DNA from: Streptomyces coeruleorubidus
Lineage (GTDB): Bacteria; Actinomycetota; Actinomycetes; Streptomycetales; Streptomycetaceae
Direction: 5' to 3'
NCBI RefSeq assembly: GCF_008705135.1
Contig: NZ_CP023694.1
Coordinates: forward strand, 9,151,001-9,215,000
Length of the DNA: 64,000 nucleotides
The notes under the pieces were generated by a model. The model was given only the letters and a program-made list of their open reading frames with translations. It was not told the origin of the DNA and searched no databases. This document shows, in pieces, positions 1-8,049 of this stretch (position 1 is the first letter of the stretch; each line of letters starts with the position of its first letter). The translations under genes and the position numbers were made by a program.

Positions 1-1
1 G

Positions 2-697
2 GCGTCGGTCACCGTCCTGGAAGCGGTCGCGCGGGCCCTGCGACTGGACGAGGATGAGCGCGGATACCTGTTCGACTTGGCCCGAGCAGCCGGTCCCGCT
101 CGGCGTGCGCCTCGCCGCCGCAGGGATGTCGAGGTGCCGCCCTCCGTCCAGTGGATGCTCGACTCCATGACGAAGTCGTCGGCCTTCGTACGGAACGGCC
201 GCATGGACGTCATCGCCCACAACGCGCTGTTCCGTGCCCTGCACGCGCCGATGTTCGACAGCGACACCGTCGACCGGCGTGGCCGACCGAACATCGCCCG
301 CTACATCTTTCTCGATCCGGGCTCTGCCGATTTCTTCGTGGACTGGGAGGCCGCTGCTGTGACCACTGTCGCGCTGATGCGCGCCGAAGCCGGTCGCGAA
401 CCCCGCGACCGGGCCCTGCGCGAGCTCATCGGCGAACTGTCCACGCTCAGCGCCCAGTTCCGCATCCAGTGGGCCGCACACCACGTCCGCATCCGCCACC
501 ACGGCATCAAGCGACTGCAGCACCCCGACGTCGGTCGACTGGAGCTGGTGTACCGATCCATGGACCTGCCTCTGTCCGATCGTGCGGTGTACGACCTGAC
601 TGTCTATACCGCCGAGCCCGGCACCTCTTCCGAAGACCGGTTCAAGCTCCTCGCCAGTTGGGCAGCGACGCAGCCGTCGGCCACAGAGCCCACCTGA
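2..697 (+). CDS. XRE-family transcriptional regulator, MmyB-like ligand-binding domain, 5' truncated
   Basis: The reading frame is open from the first bases of the window, so the N-terminal helix-turn-helix lies outside. The visible part begins with the end of the HTH region (VLEAVARALRLDEDE, then FDLARAAGP), a signature linker of actinobacterial XRE regulators, followed by a domain of about 170 residues with the MmyB-type order (PSVQWMLDSM, then AHNALFRALHAPMF, then FLDPGSADFFVDWE, then RFKLLASWAA). In this family the C-terminal domain is thought to bind a small hydrophobic ligand, often controlling a divergent oxidoreductase. A TTG at 77 could be taken as a start but cuts the conserved region, so the gene is called partial. 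The regulated neighbour is not visible. Confidence 0.85.
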   Translation, partial: ASVTVLEAVARALRLDEDERGYLFDLARAAGPARRAPRRRRDVEVPPSVQWMLDSMTKSSAFVRNGRMDVIAHNALFRALHAPMFDSDTVDRRGRPNIARYIFLDPGSADFFVDWEAAAVTTVALMRAEAGREPRDRALRELIGELSTLSAQFRIQWAAHHVRIRHHGIKRLQHPDVGRLELVYRSMDLPLSDRAVYDLTVYTAEPGTSSEDRFKLLASWAATQPSATEPT

Positions 698-732
698 CAC
701 TAGAGTCACTGAGACTGGTCGGGCGATGACGC

Positions 733-872
733 CCGTCGAGCTGTCGCGAACGTCCTGGTGATCGGCGTCCGAGGGGCCGGCGAAGTCGAGGCGGGCGTCG
801 AGGGAGATGAGGATGCGGCCGCGGTCGACCTTGTCGAAGCGTTCGGTCCGCCCCCAGCGCATCAGCTCTAGG
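733..872 (-). pseudogene. coding-like remnant, unknown family
   Basis: On the minus strand this stretch reads without stops as a plausible protein piece (HCLELMRWGRTERFDK, then GRILISLDARLDF, then DADHQDVRDSS). It has no start and lies between two plus-strand genes, so it looks like a relic of a longer gene. I do not recognise the family. Confidence 0.25.
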
Positions 873-932
873 CAGTGCTTGAGATGTGCAGTCCCAGTCC
901 GCTCAGTCCGCTGGCTGCATATTCTTGTGGCC

Positions 933-1550
933 ATGACTGTCCGGCCTCCGGAGCCCTCTCCGCGCCCTGCACCATCAGAAGAGCTGCGCGCCTCTCACGA
1001 CGACCGGGAAGCAGTGGTGGAGCAGCTGCGCGACGCGGCAGCCGAGGGGCGAATCGATCTCGATGAACTGGATTCGCGCCTTGAGCAGGCGCTGACGTCC
1101 AAAACGTACGCCGAGTTGGCCGTACTGACCGCCGACTTACCGAGGCTGAATTCCACTGAGAGCCAGCCGCCGCTGGTGCTCAAGGGCGGCATGTACGGTG
1201 CGTCTCGAGGCCCCGGGTGCTGGGAGGTTCCCGGGCACGTGATCGCTCGCGGAGGCGTGGGGGGTGTGAAGGTTGACTTCACCCGGGTCGAGTGCCGCCT
1301 CACGGAGGTCGCAGTGGAGGCGTACGGGGAGACATCTGGTGTCACCATTGTCGTTCCCGACGGCTGGGCCGTAGACACCAGCTGCATGGATCCCGGCGTT
1401 GGCGGCCTGACGGACAAGACCACTCCCGACCGGCTCCCGGGATCTCCGCTGATCCGGCTCACTGGTTCCGGCGGCATGGCAGGAGTAGTCATCCGCCATC
1501 CCAACCGCCGGGAACGGCGCAAGCTGGACAGCAACCCGACGCAGGGCTAG
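933..1550 (+). CDS. DUF1707 and YvqF-like domain protein
   Basis: A 205-residue protein. Residues about 13-65 form a DUF1707 (SHOCT-like) helical module (LRASHDDREAVVEQLRDAAAEG, cited in parts: RASHDDREAV and GRIDLDELDSRLEQA). The second half (VEAYGETSGVTIVVPDGW) resembles the DUF2154/YvqF-like C-terminal domain of cell-wall-stress membrane proteins. There is no signal peptide and no clear membrane helix. The frame stays open upstream to 807, but the ATG at 933 is where the family-like sequence starts, so it is preferred. Probably envelope-stress associated by family; the function is unknown. Confidence 0.8.
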   Translation: MTVRPPEPSPRPAPSEELRASHDDREAVVEQLRDAAAEGRIDLDELDSRLEQALTSKTYAELAVLTADLPRLNSTESQPPLVLKGGMYGASRGPGCWEVPGHVIARGGVGGVKVDFTRVECRLTEVAVEAYGETSGVTIVVPDGWAVDTSCMDPGVGGLTDKTTPDRLPGSPLIRLTGSGGMAGVVIRHPNRRERRKLDSNPTQG

Positions 1551-1722
1551 GACGCGTGCCGGGGTGTTGATCAAGATCTGAAACGATCTTGGAATGTGGT
1601 CCAGGACGTCGCCGGCGGCGAACCGGCCATGCTGGCGTCCCGACTTGTGGATGAGGCGTGGTTGTCTGCTGGCAGGCGAAGGGGCTTGAGTCTCCAGTAG
1701 GGGGAGACGCAAAGGTGGGGGC

Positions 1723-2661
1723 ATGGACGGCGACACGCTCTACTCGATCGGCGAACTCGCTCGGCGGACCGGTCTCACGGTCAAGACCATTCGGTTCTAC
1801 TCTGATCGCGGAATCGTGGCGCCGACGGACCGCAGCCCGGCCGGCTACCGCCTGTACGACATCAACGCCGTCGCACGCCTGGACCTCGTGCGGACCCTGC
1901 GCGAACTGGGACTGGACCTCCCCACGATCCGCAAGGTCGTGGACCGCGAACTCTCGCTTCCCGAGGTCGCGGAGGCGCACGCGGAAGCACTGGCAGTGCA
2001 CATCCGCATCCTGCGTTTGCGGCACGCGGTGCTGACGGCGGTGGCCGAGCGCGGGTCCACACCTGAGGAGACAGAACTCATGCACCGGTTGGCCCAGCTT
2101 TCCGAGGACGAACGCCGACGTCTGATCGGTGATTTCCTCGACGCAGCCTTCGGCGGTCTTGACGCCGCCCCCGCATTCGCCGGGGTCATGCGCTCGATGA
2201 CCCCCGAGTTGCCCGACAACCCGGAAGCGGAGCAGGTCCAGGCGTGGGTGGAGCTGGCTGAAATGTCTCTGGATCCGGATTTCCGCGCCATGGTGCGGCG
2301 GATGGCCGAGGATCAGGCAGCCGAGCATGCCGGGAACGACATGACGGGCCCGCGCCGCGACATCGCCGCAGCCGTCCGTGACCAGGCCGGCCCGGCCCTG
2401 ACCGCTGGCATCGACCCCGCCTCGCCCCAGGCCGATGCGATCGTCGCGGCGTTCACGGCGCACTACGCGCACCTCCTGGGCCGCCCTGACGACGCCGAGC
2501 TTCGCCGTCGGCTTGCGACTCGGCTGGAGAGCGTGAACGACCCTCGCAGGGAGCGGTACCTCCAACTGCTCGCAGTGGTCAACGGCTGGCCGGCCCCGGA
2601 GAGTCTGGCTCCAGTGTTCGACTGGTCCCTCCAGGCTCTGCGCGTCCGGACACAGCAATGA
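1723..2661 (+). CDS. MerR-family transcriptional regulator
   Basis: A 312-residue protein. Residues 1-72 are a classic MerR winged helix-turn-helix (YSIGELARRTGLTVKTIRFY, then SDRGIVAPTDRSPAGYRLYD), followed by the dimerisation coiled coil. The long C-terminal half (about residues 115-305) is helical and has no TipAS or metal-binding cysteine motif, so the effector is unknown. An A/G-rich stretch (GGGGAGACGC) about 15 bases upstream of the ATG may be a weak ribosome binding site. The downstream GNAT gene lies 78 bases away on the same strand and may be co-transcribed. Confidence 0.88.
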   Translation: MDGDTLYSIGELARRTGLTVKTIRFYSDRGIVAPTDRSPAGYRLYDINAVARLDLVRTLRELGLDLPTIRKVVDRELSLPEVAEAHAEALAVHIRILRLRHAVLTAVAERGSTPEETELMHRLAQLSEDERRRLIGDFLDAAFGGLDAAPAFAGVMRSMTPELPDNPEAEQVQAWVELAEMSLDPDFRAMVRRMAEDQAAEHAGNDMTGPRRDIAAAVRDQAGPALTAGIDPASPQADAIVAAFTAHYAHLLGRPDDAELRRRLATRLESVNDPRRERYLQLLAVVNGWPAPESLAPVFDWSLQALRVRTQQ

Positions 2662-2739
2662 CGGGGCGGCCGCAAGGCGGCGTGGGCCGGACGCGGCTGG
2701 CGTCGGGCGAAAACGCCGCCGCATATGATCGGTTGATGA

Positions 2740-3303
2740 GTGCCCCCCGTCGTACTTCAGGTGACCGCGACGCCGGCCGCACCCGCTCTCGTTCTCCGCC
2801 CCTGGCGTATGGAGGACGTTGCCGCATTGGTCGAGATGAGCCGGGATCCCGCGTTGCGTCAGTGGGCGAGCACTGCCGTGGACAACGATGCTGAGGGGGC
2901 ACGGTGGGTGCAGGCCCAGCAGCGGGGCTGGGCAGCGGGGGACCGGTTCGGCTTCGCCGTCCTTGAGACCCAACCCGGTGCGGTTCGCGAACAGTTGGTG
3001 GGCAACGTGGTCCTCAAGGAAGTCACCTCCAACAAACCGGCGGCCGAGGTGGGCTACTGGACCGGGGCGCACGCTCGCGGTAGGGGAGTGGCACCCCGCG
3101 CTCTGGAGGCACTCACCAGCTGGGCCTTCGACACCTTCGAAGCCGACGGGCTGGAGCGTCTCGAACTCCTGCACCAGGTGGACAACCTGGCATCGTGCCG
3201 GGTTGCGCAGAAGAGCCGCTACGACTTCGACAGCGTCCTGCCCGCAGCGCCGCCCTCCTTCCCCCGCGATGGCCACCTGCACATACGACGCACGGATGCC
3301 TGA
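2740..3303 (+). CDS. GNAT-family N-acetyltransferase (RimJ/RimL type)
   Basis: A 187-residue acetyl-CoA-dependent acetyltransferase-like protein. It has the RimJ/RimL opening (LVLRPWRMEDVAALVEMSRD), the acetyl-CoA loop region (EVGYWTGAHARGRGVAPRAL, about residues 104-123, carrying the R-G-R-G-V-A pyrophosphate loop) and an Asn (VDNLASCRVAQKSRY) in the usual motif B position. The C-terminus is divergent: the expected aromatic and Gly motif after the last helix is replaced by YDFDSVLP. The GTG at 2740 gives the full N-terminal strand. The acceptor substrate is not predictable. Confidence 0.83.
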   Translation: MPPVVLQVTATPAAPALVLRPWRMEDVAALVEMSRDPALRQWASTAVDNDAEGARWVQAQQRGWAAGDRFGFAVLETQPGAVREQLVGNVVLKEVTSNKPAAEVGYWTGAHARGRGVAPRALEALTSWAFDTFEADGLERLELLHQVDNLASCRVAQKSRYDFDSVLPAAPPSFPRDGHLHIRRTDA

Positions 3304-3356
3304 GATTCTCCCGGCTTCTGCGGATCGGCTGAGGCTGTTCACGCCGAGAAGGTCTC

Positions 3357-3480
3357 GGAGCGTTCGACCAGTGGGACTCGATCTGCAACGACTCCCGGCT
3401 CCGCTTGGCCATCGCCGACCGAATCACCTTCCGTTGCAGCTACAGAACGGCACCGACCCCTACCGGTTCCAGGGCCATCG
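3357..3480 (+). pseudogene. IstB-like transposition helper, C-terminal remnant
   Basis: A short frame reads FDQWDSICNDSRLRLAIADR and then ITFRC, followed after a one-base shift by TGTDPYRFQG. This resembles the extreme C-terminus of IS21-type IstB ATPases, which usually end in a DRL(T)-C-x-TGxxSYR pattern. No Walker motifs are present upstream, so it is only a tail fragment. The family call is tentative. Confidence 0.4.
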
Positions 3481-3699
3481 GAGACGACCCCAGCACCAAG
3501 AAGGCCCTGTGAGTGTGTCCCCGAACGCTCCGGTCAGTTCAGCAGAGCAGCCGTGAACGTCTCGCGGTGGATCCGCAGCCGTGCGGTCGCATCCAGCCCG
3601 GAGGGGCAGAGGGCAGTTGCGGATCCGGGATCGAGCATGGGCACCCACGGGCAGTGGCACGGCCGTCGCGGAAGACGGTGTTGTCCGGGCACACATCGG

Positions 3700-3869
3700 G
3701 ACCGACAGGGGCCGGCGCCGCGTCGAAGCCGTGCTCCTTCAGCGCAAGGAGATAGGCATGCAGAGCGCGCGCGTTGCGCGGCGCCGGGCGCTCAACCAAC
3801 GCACCCCGGCGGAAGACCGCCCCCCGCGTTCACCATCCCGCCGACCAGCGCCTCGTCTTCAGCGGTCAT
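3700..3869 (-). pseudogene. aminoglycoside phosphotransferase-like N-terminal remnant
   Basis: From the ATG complementary to 3867-3869 the frame reads MTAEDEALVGGMVNAGG and then stops. Shifting one base inside a run of six G restores a homologous continuation (AVFRRGALVERPAP, then ALHAYLLALKEHGFDAAPAP), typical of the N-lobe of APH-family kinases of the kind that read 'GGxxNAGxVxRxGxxVxRP'. Only about 55 codons remain and the catalytic lobe is absent. A central fragment of the same family occurs at 33165-33430, but the two do not overlap in content. Confidence 0.6.
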
Positions 3870-4031
3870 GACGAGCACGCTATCGCCAGATCGACCCTGC
3901 GCCGACCGGTCTCCGTCTGTCGCCGCTTCCACAACCGCCCGATCACTTCCTGCTCCGGGAACCCAGCACTGGGTCGGCAGGATCGTGGGGAGGGGTCGTC
4001 ACGGGCCCACGGTATGACGGCGCGCGCGAGG

Positions 4032-4146
4032 TCAGCGTTTGGGCAGCTTGCGGCAGAGGCTGTCCATCGACTTCTTCGCCCATCCGAGGGAAAGCCCCCC
4101 AAACTTCTTGGCACGTTCGGACGCCTCATGCACTGCCGTCCCCACA
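4032..4146 (-). pseudogene. coding-like C-terminal remnant, unknown family
   Basis: The minus strand reads VHEASERAKKFGGLSLGWAK and then KSMDSLCRKLPKR before a TGA stop at 4032. Amino-acid composition and the Lys/Arg-rich end look like a genuine protein C-terminus. No start is visible upstream and the family is not recognised. The rest of 3304-4330 shows no convincing gene. Confidence 0.3.
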
Positions 4147-4330
4147 CTCCTACACGTAGATCAACCGGACTTCCGTTGCACCGACCGCGCCGCCAGTAAG
4201 TGCACAAGTCCGGGGAGTTGACGCCATCTAGTACTCGAGCTGTAGATCGTGATGTGCCCTGATCTTGGGGCTGTCTGCCACTGGCGGAAACTCAGGTGGC
4301 CTCAGCGCACGATCTGGTTAGAGTCGGGCG

Positions 4331-4825
4331 ATGCCCGAGCTGAAGCGGCTGCACACCGGCCACGCCCCGGCGGTCCTGGCCTTCGAGCTGGCGAACCGCA
4401 CCTACTTCGCTGCCTCGATCTCCGACCGCGGCGACGACTTCTTCGACCAGTTCACCGACCGGTACAACGCCTCGCTGGCCGAGCAGGAGACCGGCGTGTG
4501 CGCCTTCTACCTGCTCGTCGCCGAGGACGGCTCGGTACTCGGCAGGTTCAACCTGTACGACTTGGAGGACGGCACTGCCAGACTCGGCTACCGGGTCGGG
4601 GAGCAGGTCGCCGGCCGCGGCGTGGCGACCGCGACCGTCCGGGAGCTGTGCCGGATTGCGACCGCCAGGCACGGCCTGCGCACACTGCGGGCGGCCACCT
4701 CCCACGACAACGTAGCGTCCCAGAAAGTCTTGGCCAGGGCCGGGTTCGTCCCGGTTGGCCCTGCCACGCCGGCCGATCTCGGCGGTAGGTCAGGCACCTG
4801 GTACCAGCGCGACCTCCAGCCATAG
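4331..4825 (+). CDS. GNAT-family N-acetyltransferase
   Basis: A 164-residue acetyltransferase. N-terminal substrate strands (MPELKRLHTGHAPAVLAFEL), a central beta sheet (FYLLVAEDGSVLGRFNLYDL) and the acetyl-CoA loop (YRVGEQVAGRGVATATV, about residues 91-107; pyrophosphate loop Q-V-A-G-R-G-V-A) are followed by motif B with its Asn (SHDNVASQKVLARAGF). This order matches RimJ/RimL-type GNATs. The gene stands alone, with a relic-rich stretch on each side. The ATG start is supported by homologous sequence beginning there; no strong ribosome binding site is visible, so leaderless expression is possible. Confidence 0.87.
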   Translation: MPELKRLHTGHAPAVLAFELANRTYFAASISDRGDDFFDQFTDRYNASLAEQETGVCAFYLLVAEDGSVLGRFNLYDLEDGTARLGYRVGEQVAGRGVATATVRELCRIATARHGLRTLRAATSHDNVASQKVLARAGFVPVGPATPADLGGRSGTWYQRDLQP

Positions 4826-4891
4826 ACCTTGATCTTGCTCGTGGGTCGGCTGCGGGAGGCCTGCGGCCACCGCTTCATCGGTGTGTGAAGC

Positions 4892-5230
4892 CTAACGACC
4901 TTGCGATGGCCGCAGCTGCCTAAGCCTCCGGCGAGAGATGAGCAGCGGGCGCAGGTTCGTGAAGTCGGTGACCAGGTCGGCCAGAACGCGGGTGGGCTGC
5001 TGGCCGTGATAGCCGTACCCGTAGCTCTCGGCTGCGGCCTTCAGGTCGTCCAGGTCCTGGGGCGTATGGGGGGAGAGCCTGGTCGACGTCGGTCCGGGCG
5101 GTGGTGAAGGCGGCGGCGAGCGCGCCACGAATCACCGCCGGAGATTCGCTCGACAGTTGCCAGCGCGGTGACAGTTGCGGTTCCTCGGGTGAGGTCTTCG
5201 CGCAGGTGGCGTAGGCGGCAACCGTGGCCG
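4892..5230 (-). pseudogene. transcriptional regulator (XRE type), C-terminal remnant with frameshift
   Basis: One minus-strand frame reads QLSSESPAVIRGALAAAF and then DVDQALPPYAP; shifting one base continues with QDLDDLKAAAESYGYGYHGQ, RVLADLVTDFTNLRPLL. Together they match the C-terminal part of a Streptomyces HTH regulator family as I remember it. The N-terminal HTH is missing, replaced at about 5224 by an oppositely oriented LysM fragment. Inactive. Confidence 0.5.
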
Positions 5231-5435
5231 CTGGCGACACGCTGTGGGACATCGCCCAGCAGACCTTCGGCAACCTCCTGCGGTGGGGAGAGATCTACAC
5301 CCTAAATCAGCAGCTCATCGAGTCTGCGGCTCGCCGAAACGGATACGCTGAAGCAACTACGGTCATGGGATCTTCCCCGGAACCGGCCTGTCGCTGCCAG
5401 GGCTGAACGGGCGTCAGCGGCAAATGCGGCGCTAA
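5224..5435 (+). pseudogene. LysM-domain fragment with frameshift
   Basis: The frame from GTG 5224 reads VAAGDTLWDIAQQTFGNLLRW and then EIYTLNQQLIESAARRNG, a standard LysM peptidoglycan-binding repeat. After a shift near 5365 a second frame supplies the expected ending (GHGIFPGTGLSLPG). An in-frame TAG lies just before the start, so this is the detached C-terminal LysM of a larger cell-wall protein. It abuts the XRE remnant head to head. Confidence 0.6.
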
Positions 5436-5485
5436 CGACGATTCAGAGGACACTTGCCCGCGCGGGACGCCGCCCGGCGGACCAG

Positions 5486-6010
5486 TCAGGCGGCGTAACA
5501 GAGCACCGCGGGGCCTGCCGGTGCCGCGGTGCGGGCCACGGTCGCGTGCACGGAACGGGCGGTGCGAACGGTGGGCGCGGCCTGCGCGCGGTTCCGCGCG
5601 AAGACGACGAGGCGCAGCACCGCGAACCGCGCGAGGCCGGCGAGTGCGGAGGCGGACAGATAGACGACCTGCTCCAGCACCGCACCGGGCGCCGCCACCA
5701 TCTGCTGCAGGACAAGCATCGCCACGCAAGTCCATGCGTATGCGGCCGCCGCGGACCCGGCCGACTGCGCATGCTGGCGCCAGGTCGCGCGCCCGCCCGC
5801 ACCGAAGGTGAAGCGGGCGTGCAGCTCGGTGGCGAGGAGCGTGGAGACCACGGTGATCAGGGCGTTGGCCAGAGCCCAGGGAATCCAGGAGGCGAGGGCC
5901 ACCACGGCGAAGCTGGAGGTGATCCCCACCCCACCGCCGCAGAGCACGAAGCGGGCGAAGGCGGTGAAGGCGGCGGGCGCCGCCTGCTCCTGACTCTGTG
6001 CTGTCTCCAT
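5486..6010 (-). CDS. GtrA-like integral membrane protein
   Basis: A 174-residue protein with four hydrophobic segments (FARFVLCGGGVGITSSFAVV; WALANALITVVSTLLATELH; AYAWTCVAMLVLQQM; VYLSASALAGLARFAVLRLV). The start FxRFxxxGGxxxxxS and the middle ELHARFTFG match the GtrA/DPMS flippase-accessory fold. It starts at the ATG complementary to 6008-6010, preceded by an AAAGGGG ribosome binding site. A fold-level call: GtrA proteins often help move lipid-linked sugars, but no glycosyltransferase is adjacent. It is divergent to the RHH regulator at 6535, with a palindrome (6089-6120) in its upstream region. Confidence 0.75.
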   Translation of the reverse strand: METAQSQEQAAPAAFTAFARFVLCGGGVGITSSFAVVALASWIPWALANALITVVSTLLATELHARFTFGAGGRATWRQHAQSAGSAAAAYAWTCVAMLVLQQMVAAPGAVLEQVVYLSASALAGLARFAVLRLVVFARNRAQAAPTVRTARSVHATVARTAAPAGPAVLCYAA

Positions 6011-6088
6011 GATCCGACCCCTTTGATGGCTAACTCCGCGAAAACGCGCACCCCTCGGCATGTGAAGCCAAGGGGTGCCCGCCAGTGA

Positions 6089-6120
6089 TGCCACTATGGC
6101 ACATTAATGACGCCATAGTG
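6089..6120. promoter_or_regulatory. inverted repeat upstream of the GtrA-like gene
   Basis: CACTATGGC at 6092-6100 and GCCATAGTG at 6112-6120 are perfect inverted repeats around an 11-base AT-rich centre with CATTAATG. A smaller palindrome TGCCA-N3-TGGCA (6089-6101) overlaps the left arm. It lies about 80 bases upstream of the GtrA-like start and probably is an operator; the binding protein is unknown. Confidence 0.55.
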
Positions 6121-6395
6121 AACCCATCTGGCGCCACTGACATGGAGGCAATCGCGGACGTGCAGGCCAGGGACTCGCCACAGCGTCGGCGCGCGCCGCA
6201 GGCGTGGTGTGTGCCGTGGTGCGCGCCAGAGCGTTCCCGCCTGTACTGGCGTCGGCTGATGCCGACCCGGGGCGCTCTCAGGTTCGCTCGGTCCGGCATC
6301 GATGCCCCTTGGGCGACTAGAAGGGCCCTGTGTCGCTGAGTTAAGGGCCTGGGCTCGGCCCAGCCGCGCGCCCGGAAGCGGCGGGTCACCTTCTC

Positions 6396-6412
6396 GCGCC
6401 ATCGCATGGCGC
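6396..6412. promoter_or_regulatory. inverted repeat in the gtrA-RHH intergenic region
   Basis: GCGCCA (6396-6401) and TGGCGC (6407-6412) flank a 5-base spacer. The arms share the GCCA/TGGC core of the palindromes at 6089-6101 and 6505-6532. The surrounding stretch 6121-6480 shows no gene I can support. Confidence 0.4.
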
Positions 6413-6504
6413 CACAATTATCCCCGGCGCCCTATACATGCTTTCCCAGCTCAGGCTGATCCCCCTCAAGCTCACCCCGCAGGAGGTGCCACCCGGGCTT
6501 GCGC

Positions 6505-6532
6505 ATGGCGCCATTGCGGTGCCATGATGGCG
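6505..6532. promoter_or_regulatory. paired palindromes abutting the RHH regulator start
   Basis: ATGGCGCCAT (6505-6514) is a perfect 10-base palindrome, and TGCCA-TGA-TGGCG (6520-6532) follows, ending 2 bases before the ATG at 6535. The position suits autoregulation by the RHH protein encoded immediately downstream; this is inferred, not shown. Confidence 0.5.
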
Positions 6533-6534
6533 TC

Positions 6535-7059
6535 ATGGACCTCACCCCGTATGTCGACAACCTCCGCCGCGAACTCGCGGTGGCCGCCGAAGCCGGCGGC
6601 GACGAAGCGCGAGAGCTGGCCGAGAGGCTCATCGCGCCCCTGGAGTCGGCGACCCGCCTGACCATGCTCAACGTGCTCTCCGCCGCGATGGACGAGATCA
6701 CCCGCGAACTCGCCCCTGGCTCGGTCGACGTACGGCTGCGCGGACTCGACCCCGACTTCGTGGTGACACCGCCGCCCATCGACGGCGGCGCCCGCGCGGA
6801 GCCGGCCGCGCCCGTCGAGCCTCTCAGGGCCCCGGCCCCGGCCCCGTCCGACGGCGACGAGGGCGGCACCGCCCGCGTCAACCTACGCCTGCCGGCCCAC
6901 CTCAAGGCCCGCGCCGAGGAGGCCGCGACCCGTGAGGGCCTGTCGGTCAACGCGTGGCTGGTGCGCGCCGTGTCGGCCGCGGTCGACGGCGGCACCCGGC
7001 CGCGTACGACGGAGAAGACCCAGACCGTCGGACAGAGCTTCACGGGCTGGGTGCGCTAG
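6535..7059 (+). CDS. HicB-like ribbon-helix-helix regulator
   Basis: A 174-residue protein. Residues 1-75 form a helical and strand region (MDLTPYVDNLRRELAVAAEA; then VDVRLRGLDPDFVV); 80-112 is a Pro/Ala/acidic linker; 113-150 is an Arc/HicB-type ribbon-helix-helix (ARVNLRLPAHLKARAEEAAT, then GLSVNAWLVRAVSAAV). No HicA toxin lies next to it, so it is likely a transcription factor for the DUF4097/ABC operon rather than an antitoxin. Upstream in-frame starts exist (TTG 6499, ATG 6505, with AGGAGGT at 6481-6487), but the family-like sequence starts at 6535, within the palindromic region. Confidence 0.8.
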   Translation: MDLTPYVDNLRRELAVAAEAGGDEARELAERLIAPLESATRLTMLNVLSAAMDEITRELAPGSVDVRLRGLDPDFVVTPPPIDGGARAEPAAPVEPLRAPAPAPSDGDEGGTARVNLRLPAHLKARAEEAATREGLSVNAWLVRAVSAAVDGGTRPRTTEKTQTVGQSFTGWVR

Positions 7060-7140
7060 CCGCGCCCACGCCAGCGCCTTCACCCCCCACCACGTCCCGC
7101 CAGCAGGGACGACCCAAGGACTCAAGAGGACGGGACAGCC

Positions 7141-7989
7141 ATGCCTTCTTTCGACACTCCCGAACCGATCTCGGTCACCGCACGCGTGGAGGCCGGTTCC
7201 ATCCAGTTCACCGCGGGCGACCGCCCCGACACAATCGTCGAGGTGCGGCCCCGCGACCCGAAGAAGGACCTGGACGTACGGGCGGCCGAGCAGACCGAGG
7301 TCACCTACGCGGGCGGCGTACTGACCGTCAGGACGCCCAAGGGCAACCTGCGCGGGCTCGGCCGCACCGGCACCGTCGACGTGACGGTCGAACTGCCCGC
7401 GGACTCGCGCATCGACATGACCGGCGCCTGGGCCCAGGTGCTCGGCGAGGGCCGGCTCGGCGAGGTCAGTGTGAAGACCTCGTCCGGCGACGTCCGCCTC
7501 GACACGACGGGCCCGCTCCAGCTGACCGCGTCGCACGGCTCGATCACCGTGGACCGCATCGAGGGCAGGGCAGAGATCACCACCAGCTCCGGCAGCCTGC
7601 GCGTCGGCCTCGTCGACGGCCCCGCCGTCCTGAAGAACTCGCACGGCACCACGACCGTCGATGCCGCGACCGGCGAGCTGCGGGTGAGCGGCGCCAACGG
7701 CGACATCGAGATCCGGCGCGCCGAGGACTCGGTCACCGCCACCACCGCCCACGGCACCCTGCGCGTAGGCGAAGTGGCCCGCGGCAACGTCCAGTTGGAG
7801 ACCAACTACGGCGCCATCGACGTCGGCGTCCGCGAAGGCACGGCCGCCTGGCTCGACGTCAGCTCGAACTCCGGCCAGGTACGCAACACCCTCACCGCGT
7901 CCGAGACCCCTGAACAGACCGAGGACACCGTCAAGGTCCGCGCCCGCACCAAGTACGGCAACATCGACGTCCGCCGCGCCCGGGCCTGA
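7141..7989 (+). CDS. DUF4097 family beta-strand repeat protein
   Basis: A 282-residue all-beta protein made of repeated short strands with recurring S-x-G-[DS]-[VILR] turns (KTSSGDVRLDTTG; TTSSGSLRVG; ANGDIEIRRAED; HGTLRVGEVARG; SNSGQVRNTL), as in DUF4097/adhesin-like beta solenoids. There is no signal peptide or membrane helix, so it should be cytoplasmic. It sits 81 bases after the RHH gene and 60 before the ABC ATPase on the same strand; this gene order is common in Streptomyces. Role unknown. Confidence 0.88.
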   Translation: MPSFDTPEPISVTARVEAGSIQFTAGDRPDTIVEVRPRDPKKDLDVRAAEQTEVTYAGGVLTVRTPKGNLRGLGRTGTVDVTVELPADSRIDMTGAWAQVLGEGRLGEVSVKTSSGDVRLDTTGPLQLTASHGSITVDRIEGRAEITTSSGSLRVGLVDGPAVLKNSHGTTTVDAATGELRVSGANGDIEIRRAEDSVTATTAHGTLRVGEVARGNVQLETNYGAIDVGVREGTAAWLDVSSNSGQVRNTLTASETPEQTEDTVKVRARTKYGNIDVRRARA

Positions 7990-8049
7990 GCACCACATCG
8001 TCAACCGGCCCCTACACCCACTCACTTCAGCCTTCGATCGGAGGGCCCC

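Noticed and set aside
1489..3342. A 617-codon minus-strand frame over the MerR and GNAT genes
   Set aside because: It is the mirror of two well-supported genes and shows no recognisable domain.
6121..6417. Small frames on both strands between the GtrA-like and RHH genes
   Set aside because: They run through the palindromic control region and have no protein-like composition.
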